From positions 4,464,142 through 4,474,141 of the forward strand of contig NC_135565.1 of NCBI RefSeq assembly GCF_964340395.1: 10,000 nucleotides of DNA, read 5' to 3'. The notes beneath the pieces are model-generated. The model was not told the DNA's origin. It did no database searches and saw only the letters and a list, made by a program, of their open reading frames with translations. A program made the position numbers and the translations under genes. Shown here one piece after another: positions 1-8,300 of the stretch. Numbering within the stretch: the stretch's first letter is position 1; every line of letters begins with the position of its first letter. This DNA is from Glandiceps talaboti. Taxonomy: Eukaryota > Hemichordata > Enteropneusta > Spengelidae.

Positions 1-363
1 TGTTGTTATTGATCTGATATTGTTTATACGTACAATTTACCAAGTTTGCATTACCAGACCAGTAAGCTTGTTACTGTTGAAAAGCGGGTTTTCTGCATTA
101 AAGATAGACTCAAACTAAAACTTGTTGTCCGATGTGATAACATAAATGGGCGGGTAATAGGGATGCCTTGTTGTGAAGATATGATCACCCATTAAATACG
201 ATATTGTCAACAACGGAAGTCCTCAAACATGTACACTGTACTGATCATGGTGATCATCAAAAATGCTGCCCTCTACGGTGAATATACTGATTAAAACCAA
301 CGTCCATTCAACAGCTTATTTATATCTGATACAATGGTTTTAGTTTGTGTCTGTCTATCTAAG
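1..363. other. Non-coding stretch, nothing recognised
   Basis: No exon, RNA gene or repeat family is recognised here. The stretch probably lies in an intron of the lectin gene, because the first confident exon (813) begins in phase 1 and so needs earlier exons. Its last 20 bases are T-rich and end in AAG at 361-363, which could be a splice acceptor for the decayed module that follows. Confidence 0.4.
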
Positions 364-690
364 TTGAAAGCTCGGTGTCCGCTGTTTTACTTGGTGACTG
401 GGAAAGTTATACCGCATTCAAATTGTCTGTAACACTGAAACAAATTTTGAGAACTTTTTTCAAACATGAGAGTATGATCGACGTAAGCATTCTCGGTGGT
501 TTGTTGCTTGGGCAGATTCTGGGAATGTCTTGCTTATTTTGCCTTCCAAAAAGTGACTGCAGATATATACGTAACGCTAACCGATATAGGTTTTGTTATT
601 GCCGTTTCTACTCTTCGCCAACTGACCCAGAAATCACCATTTATCATATTGTGTTCATTCATCCAGAGGGGTAAATTCAGTTTTAACTGT
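364..690 (+). pseudogene. Degenerate copy of the tandem cysteine module (possible pseudoexon)
   Basis: A pyrimidine-rich tract and AG at 362-363 would open an exon in phase 1, the same phase as the two good module exons. Frame 363 onward reads SVSAVLLGDWESYTAFKLSV, which lines up with SLDIIMGVLHNYTYSLSM of the module at 4702 (shared G, YT and LS) and then reaches a similar S-x-x-x-x-V-x-I-L segment. The resemblance then moves to the next frame around 530-560, where TDIGFVIAV (compare TSVGIVAV of the 813 module) is followed by SPFIILC, matching the YPYIC/YFC segment. From the S-I-L segment to that cysteine is about 52 residues, as in the good module. The frame change and the lack of the remaining cysteines suggest decay. 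Alternatively, a shorter phase-1 exon 364-570 with donor GTAACG could be real. The alignment was made by eye. Confidence 0.38.
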
Positions 691-812
691 TGCATTGTAA
701 TTGTTGGTGAAGATGGTCATCGACGCCATCTTTTATTCATGATTTCTCTTCAATTTTGATAACACACTTACAGTAGAGGAAATACTTAAATGTCTGTGAT
801 TAATTTTTATAG

Positions 813-1232
813 ATCAACTGAGTGGCCGTCTAAACATCACCGGACTCGTAAATCAGTCAATCCCCGTAACCATGGGAACAGACAACGCATTCGCAATTGC
901 TGTTGGAATCAACCTTGCATCTGACACTGCAGCGTTTGATGGTGATATTGCCGACCTTTTTAATTTCCAAATCTACCTAGCTGAAAACGAGTTAGGTGAT
1001 TCTCTGACCACAGACAAGGTTACTGCTAGAATAACCAGTGTTGGGATTGTTGCAGTTTGTGCGGGGTGTGAAATTAAAGGCATGGATATTATCAAAAAAA
1101 TGTATAATCTTTTCGACATGGGGTGCTACCAGTATCCGTATATTTGTGTCGACGTCAATCCTGCCGTGGGCAGTGGTTGGATCTGGGATGTCGAAGACAC
1201 TTCTACAGTGTGCAGTCTTTCCGATTGCATAG
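813..1232 (+). CDS. Exon: extracellular module A (uncharacterised, four-cysteine C-terminus)
   Basis: This is an open exon of 420 bases between acceptor TTTTTATAG (ending 812) and donor ATAG|GTTGGT. It enters and leaves in phase 1. The protein begins QLSGRLNITGLVNQS with two N-glycosylation sequons, continues with alternating hydrophobic segments suggestive of a beta-sandwich, and ends in cysteines encoded at 1124, 1145, 1211 and 1226 (spacing C-x6-C-x21-C-x4-C). An additional CAGC pair lies before them. The exon at 4702 has the same spacing, the same length and a shared G-I/D-x-x-DLF segment, so the two are tandem duplicates. The ATG at 872 is internal, because the matching sequence begins upstream of it. 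The domain is not one I can name; similar modules seem to occur in invertebrate extracellular proteins. Confidence 0.75.
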
Positions 1233-1478
1233 GTTGGTGTTTCTTGATATATCCTTACTTCATTAGTTGTGTCTCTAACATCTACATATTGTGTTATTAT
1301 ACTCACTTTAAAAACATGAAAAAATGGCGAAAAATAATTGTCTTAGGTGAAGCAAAACATCAATCTTGTCAATATATGAACATCAGCAATTAATAAACAA
1401 ATATATATATATATATATATACTAATTCAGTGTAAGAGGTAAGTCATAAACTGAAGGAAAAGCGCTCAATACTAAGAA

Positions 1479-1576
<98 letters not shown>

Positions 1577-1778
1577 AAGTCAGTGGTAGGGTTTATCCTT
1601 AGCACAGTGCTCGATACGTCTGCACGCAGAGCGGAGTATATGTTGAGGGTAGAAGAAAATCAAAATCAAATCTATACCTCAGAGGTATATTCAGTACATC
1701 AACATCTCCTGACGAGTGATTTACTCACGAAACAGGCTTGTAGAGACGAAAAACCCGACTTGATTTTCTTCTACCCTC

Positions 1779-1874
<96 letters not shown>

Positions 1875-3262
1875 CATGATGTATATGACACAATATCAGG
1901 AAAGACTAAATTCATGCAACATAGAAATAGTAGAAGGGATAGGAATTTCATTATAAATGTTTTTGTGTGCTCCTGGTACCCTGAGGACCTCAGTTCTAGC
2001 GGAGGGATGTTTTTTTTAAATTTTAAATTCATTGAGTAGATGGTAGTCTGAAAACCTAAGGTACAGTCCTTGGTCCGCTTTATGTCACAACTCTCTACCT
2101 TTGTTTATATGACATAACTGGAAACAATACTCTTCATTGCACATTGTGTACTTTTATTGAAATTACTTTTGTATTCAACGTTGTATTGTATCAAATACAG
2201 TTCCAGTGCAACCTCTCTGTGTTCGAACTGTATCACTAAAGTCTTTTCCTGTCCTGTCTGTTTGGTAATACTCTTCTCCAACACTTGTTAGGAAGCATGC
2301 ATTGATGTGGATGAAATGAAAAAAAAGTCACATCATGCAATGATATTGTGTCATATAATTACTCCCAGATAGTTTCCTTGTTCAGCCAAGGAAAGTTCGA
2401 GTGGCCCTATATGGAAGCAATGTCACTATGGATGAGTGATGAGAAAAGTTGAAACCTGCAGGTCATACATGGATAAATGTAGGCTGGCTGAATACAAATT
2501 CATACACGTAGCATAGCGATTACTTGTATTTACCCTCTTTATTAACAAATCACTCCCAGTATATGTATTTACAATACTATTCATTTGTTTACACATTTCT
2601 TCTTTATTATGATTTATTGATTTATAAGCACAAACTTGGATTGTGTTATTTGACAATTTTTTTTTTATAAAACACAGTTATGTTGTTGATTACTAATCAA
2701 TAAACCAACATAAATAGATACTTACCATACATATGGAAACTTTAATAAGGGAGCCTTCAGTATTTACAAGGGGGGAGCCGGAGGAAATCACTCATGGTCT
2801 GTTAAGAAAAACATGACCCTCCCCCATTCTCCATTTGTAAAAAGTGACCCTCCCCTTTGTCCCATTTTGTAAAACATGACCCTCCCCATGACAATTGCAT
2901 ATACTGAACGTTAATCGAAATTCCCTTTATATGTATACATACAAAATAAATGATTTTGACTCTGTATTAGAAAGCAAAATTTGCACATATAAAGTGACAA
3001 ACAGTAAAAACAAATTAGCAAGTGACCTTTCTCTTATAATCATACACAATCTAGTTAGTATCTAAAACGTGCTTTCCATGTTGTGCATACTCTGCTTGAT
3101 CTGGTCACTTTTAAAAGTTCCCTGATATCATTATCACCATCATCACCTTCACCTTCAGTATTGCCATTATCACTAATATCAGTGTCACCCTAATCTGACT
3201 CACTGGTACTACTTGAGTGAGTACATGTATCACTGTCCATGTCCTCTATGACATTCAAAACT

Positions 3263-3340
<78 letters not shown>

Positions 3341-5270
3341 CTGCTACCATCACCATCATATTTTAACAACAACATTCACAGACAGTGTGAGTGATAAAGT
3401 GAGGTGGTACACTCAATAAAATGCATCGTTTATTAAAAAGTTCTCTTACAATATATGTATTTTTTCTTCCATAAGGGAGAGATGTCTTAGTGGATGAAAG
3501 TCTGTGTGTGTATGTGTGTCTGTGTCTGTGTTTCTGTGTGTATGTCAGTGTGTCTGTCTGTGTCATCGTTTTCTCCAAATCTACTGGCTCAATTCAAACG
3601 AAATTTGGCACAACTGTTCCGTTGAGTAATAGCAAGAACTGATTAGGTGTTGGTAAAATCCTATTAATATAATGAGCAATTTGCGTAATTAATTGATCGA
3701 TCGTCTGGTCGTACACATGCTTTGTTTCGATAGTGTGCCACCAATGTCAATGTAGGGTAAACCAGGAAGCTATGTAATGATACACGCTGTCATTCTACAC
3801 CAAGAAAGACTCTGTTTTCAGGGGTTTCAAGTGTTTGTATTGATATTTTCGTTGAATCTGAAGATTATTACATCAAAGCAAGGAGGTGAGCACTAAAAAT
3901 ATACATCATCTGTAAGCTTTATTGCAAAAATATACAGTCACGATCATCTGCTCACTTCACACCTTTCACGCATGTATACGATTTGGAGCAGATGGTGCGT
4001 CTGTCAATCTTGATCAAAACAAGAATGTATACACTTTACCCAGGAACAAAGTAGGGCAATAACACCTTATCACTTCACTGTATCAAAGTTGTTCAACTGT
4101 TACGATGCGTACCATGAAGTGTGTAAACTTTCTGATGCGTAATAGCAATGTTATGCGGCTTTCAATTTAATTTATTATTTGCCGTGTAAACGGGTGTACA
4201 TATTCCCGGTATGTAGGGGATCACGAAAGCCGAGTACAGTCGAGGATGACAAGCTTTCCTGGCATTTGAACAACGTTTTTGACAACTAACTTTCACTGGG
4301 ACTTGAAAAAATCACAGATGTAGAGCTAAATTTCTTGCATAAATAATGAAATTGCAAGACTACCCTTACCAAAGGCATTCAGTTTAAATCTTGTTATTTT
4401 TGTATTTTGGCATGTAAAGTACTCGTAAAAATAAATGTTTGAGTGCTCGTCTCACTTTCACATATCAAAACACACAAAACAAATTTACAATAATTGAATC
4501 TTCAATTTGGTCACAAAACTATGACTTGTAAAACGTGACCCTCCCCCAAATATTGTAATGCAAAATATGACCCACCCCCAAGAACAGGTTTGTAAAATGT
4601 GACCCCCCCCCCGATTCCTCCGGCCCTCCCCCTTGTAAATACTGAAGGCTCCCTAATCATGTACAATTTACTAAATATTTATATTTGTATTTCGCTTGCA
4701 GCTGTTATCAATCGGGACTTGGTAACTTATCCCGATGCACCGAGTTTGGATATCATCATGGGCGTTCTACATAACTATACGTACTCTCTCAGCATGACAA
4801 CAGGCAATAGTCATACAGGGAGACTATCAGGTATTTCAAGTGACCTATTCGAAGTTGTCATCATCCTGTTTAGCTCGATCACTTATGCCAGTAGTGACGT
4901 CATGCTTGGCATGATAGCTCCAGAAGATGTCACTCTTACAGCATCAGACACAATACATTTTGCAACTATCGAATTAAGTCTAGATTTGTCTCTATATACA
5001 TGTGGGGACTTCGACTACTTTTGTCCATATGTCCGACCAGCAGGACCACGGGCCTGGCTGAAGTATGGTCAATCATCAGAGATTGAATGCGTCATATTTT
5101 CCTCGTGCAGAGGTAAGTTGATATCATCATGCAAACACTTACAATTGAACGTATATGTAACGATGATAATTTGTGTATTAAAAGACAGTAATGTCAGTGA
5201 GATGATGATGTCATCAGTCATGATGACCTTGATAACGATAAGATTAACTATGACGATAATAATGAGTACA

Positions 5271-5323
<53 letters not shown>

Positions 5324-8300
5324 CGACAACGACGATGACAACTATGAGGATAGAGTTAACAATTACATCAATTGCAGATCAGCTATGATATTACTTTGGA
5401 ATATTTGTCAAGCCTGCATATTATATAGTGACTAACATATTTAGCTATTTAACATTTTCCTGTTCTTACAGACACCTATAAATACACCATGTCAACAGAT
5501 CTGTTTACATGGTTTGCTGCAGCGGCTTACTGTCAGAGCCTTGGCCAACACTTGGTGAAATATGAATCTATCTACGAATTTTTCAATTTTCAACGTCTAA
5601 GATGGAGACTTAATGCTGAAAGTAAGTATGTACATTAAAAGTTGCCTCATGGTTGACAAACGAATATTTACTTTATTACGAAATGGTAGTTCTTGAGATG
5701 ACGTCAGTAGATGATGTCTGTAGCTGTAAACATATTAGAGTAAAAATGTAATTAATTTTTTTTCGATGGTTTAAACACACTACTCAAAACACACTATCTT
5801 GGATGCTGCATGCTAGGAAATGTGTCATTATAGTGAATACGATGAATTAGACAATGCCATAAAATCCATTATTTTCTTGGATACACAACTTTTCTATACT
5901 AATCTGGGTCACCAAGACCCTTGCAAGCGAGTTCTAGTTCGCTTGCCTTCCATACAACTAGGTAGAATTGCAACATTGATATCTTCTGTAATCCAAACTG
6001 CGCATTAGTCCCATTTCCCCGAGTTTTGGTATTACCAGTTACAGTTACAGATGTTAACTATCCCCCAACTGGCAAAGTCCGGAGCGGCCTATAGGAATTA
6101 CCTATGTCAGTCCGTCAATCCATGCATGTGTCCGGTGAGTCTGTGCGCGATCAGTTGATGTCAATTTTCTCCTGTGTGTATAGGGATATTTATAAATTCA
6201 CAGGCAGACGTTTCTATCATGTCTTATAGTTATTAGGCTAAGGTTGCGATCACACTCTACAACAGGAGGGCCCAGTGAGAAATTAGGAGTGGGCGAGGGG
6301 CATGAAACAAATGTTGGAGGATGGGGGTTGAATGGGGGATGTGACTCAACAAAAATTGTTTCCTCACGCATTTCTTCGTACCGAAGTAAATTTCCATTCG
6401 AACATACCACTTTTGAACTAGCCCAGATATCACTTTCTCTACCACAGCACATACTTCACTTTTTCTATTTGTATCGTCCTCCATCAAGTCAAAAGAACCG
6501 ATTCACTGATTCACTGTTCATCAACCAGATTTGAAGTCTTCTCAAGCACTGCAACAGTCTTCCCGATTTAGTTACTCACTTCTCCTTGGAGACTTCAAAT
6601 ATACACTATGATAGTCCACACAATTCGGTAACAACAAGAATGATCGATATTTTGAAAACCGTCGGTCTAACATAGGAAGTCTCTGAATCTACTCATGTCA
6701 AAGGTCACACACATAATTGGCTTTTGCATAAAAATGATGACAACCTCGTATCGTCTTAATATGTTACAACCCGGAATATTCGTGACATTGATCGTGACGC
6801 CCTTAATGATTACCTCCATAGTGGATTGTCAAATATACAAGAAATTACAGCAGTAATCCTCAATCATCATCTCAAATCAATCCTCGACACACACGCACTC
6901 ATCATGATAAAGAAAAAGGTCTGAACCCATAGGAATGCCTCTTGGTACAAGGCAGTGCAGAACCATCTCAGAACTGCCAAAACAAATCGACGCCGTGCTG
7001 AAAGACAATGGAGAAAAACACGTCTTGAAATTCATAAACAGATTTACAGCCATACTAAGAATCTCATCACCAAACTTGTCCATAAAGCAAAAATCAACAA
7101 TTTCAGTCAAGGAATCTTGGCAAGTCAAACTTGCAAGCAATTGTTTAGTGTGTCACGCCAGTTACTAGGTAGTAAACCCTCTGAGCTACCGACATTATTT
7201 CCCTCTAGTGAACTACCCCAGCGCTTCCTTAATTGATTTCTTCAACAAGAAAGTCTGGTGTATCAGAGAAAATCTTGATTCACAATTATCGCCTCACTAC
7301 TAGGGTAGGTTTTTCAATCAATTTTATCAGGTTTCTGATGACACTGTTAGGAAAACAATTCTTAAATTTGGTACCAAAACTTGTGATCTTGATCCTTGTC
7401 CAACTGGCTTACTAGTAGAATGTCTCGATACCTTGCTACCCTTCCTAACAACAATAATTATTAATTCACTCTAGATCTCTTCTGGGCCCTTCCCTTCTGT
7501 CTTCAAAACTGCGCTTGTAACGCCTCTCATTAAAAAAACATCCCTTGATCCAAATGAATTGCAAAATTACCGCCATGTTCCTCTTTCAAACTTACCCTTT
7601 TTTTCTAAGCTCTAAGAGAGAGCGAATTGTTCTTTCACAACTTATAAATTATCTCGTTAATAAATTTATTACATCCCCTTCTATCAGCATACAAACCATT
7701 TCACAGCACAGAAACTGCACTTATCAAAATTCTCAATGACCTTCCTCCAAATCAAGATTGGATGGAAAAAAGTCCTGGTGACTTCACACATATAAGTATA
7801 GGTTAGAGTCCAATATGAGATTCTTCTGGCAAAGCCGACAACTGTCAGAGTAAAGAAATCTCTCCTTATATATTGACCCTGAAATCTAGATCTATTGTCA
7901 CCGTCACTTTATTTTAGAATACCATACAATTGTACATCTTGTTAGACTTGTACATCTCAAGAATAGGGAGGGGGATTGCCCAAAATAATTTCTTCTCAGT
8001 CTTCTCCCCCTGCCATAAATTCTGATTGCAGCCTGGATGGGCTACTGAATTGCACATTAAAATTCAAGTACACAATTAATATAACTGTGTCTTTGCATGC
8101 AGGAGACTTGTATTTGCATAATATTTCTTTCTTTTTTAAAATTTGATTTTAGTGGAATTCTGGATAGGTGCAAATGACCAGACAACTGAAGGGGTTTGGA
8201 AGAATGAAGATGGAAGCCACGTTCCTTTTGTTGCATGGGCGGACGGCGAACCGAATGATTCCGGTGGTATCGAAGATTGCGCGGTCACAATGTGAGTTTT

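Larger units (their letters stand above)
2749..4653. mobile_element. DNA-transposon-like element with 40 bp terminal inverted repeats and TAA target duplication
   Basis: The left end (2749-2788) starts GGGAGCCTTCAGTATTTACA, and the right end (4613-4653) is its reverse complement with a couple of mismatches or indels near the inner border. TAA lies immediately outside both ends (2746-2748 and 4654-4656), consistent with a 3 bp target-site duplication. A 3 bp TWA duplication and G-rich termini are typical of PIF/Harbinger transposons, so that superfamily is the first guess. The 1905-base interior has no transposase that I can recognise, so the copy is probably non-autonomous. It sits in the intron between modules A and B and stops 48 bases before exon 4702. 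Confidence 0.72.

Noticed and set aside
474-570. Signal peptide exon starting at ATG 474 (hydrophobic MIDVSILGGLLLGQ)
   Set aside because: The frame is already open from the phase-1 acceptor at 363 and the segment aligns with the module, and the start has no positive N-region. It is not fully excluded, because the 570/571 donor keeps phase 1.
992-1306. Minus-strand 104-residue open frame
   Set aside because: It is antisense to the module A exon and shows no domain-like pattern of its own.
872-1393. Reading frame starting at ATG 872 as a separate 173-residue protein
   Set aside because: Similarity to module B and the frame extend upstream to the acceptor at 812, and the module ends at the donor at 1233; the ATG is internal and the tail is intron.
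1721-2032. Minus-strand open frame through the CA/TA repeats
   Set aside because: Most of it is the translated microsatellite (YI and CV runs).
3363-3578. Minus-strand His/Thr-rich open frame
   Set aside because: It comes from the TG-rich simple repeat, and the part outside the repeat has no coding character.
5069-5341. Minus-strand Ser-rich open frame
   Set aside because: It is the GAT array read in reverse, plus the antisense of module B.
5901-5990. tRNA or tRNA-derived SINE
   Set aside because: The hairpins do not form a cloverleaf and no convincing A-box/B-box pair at proper spacing is present.
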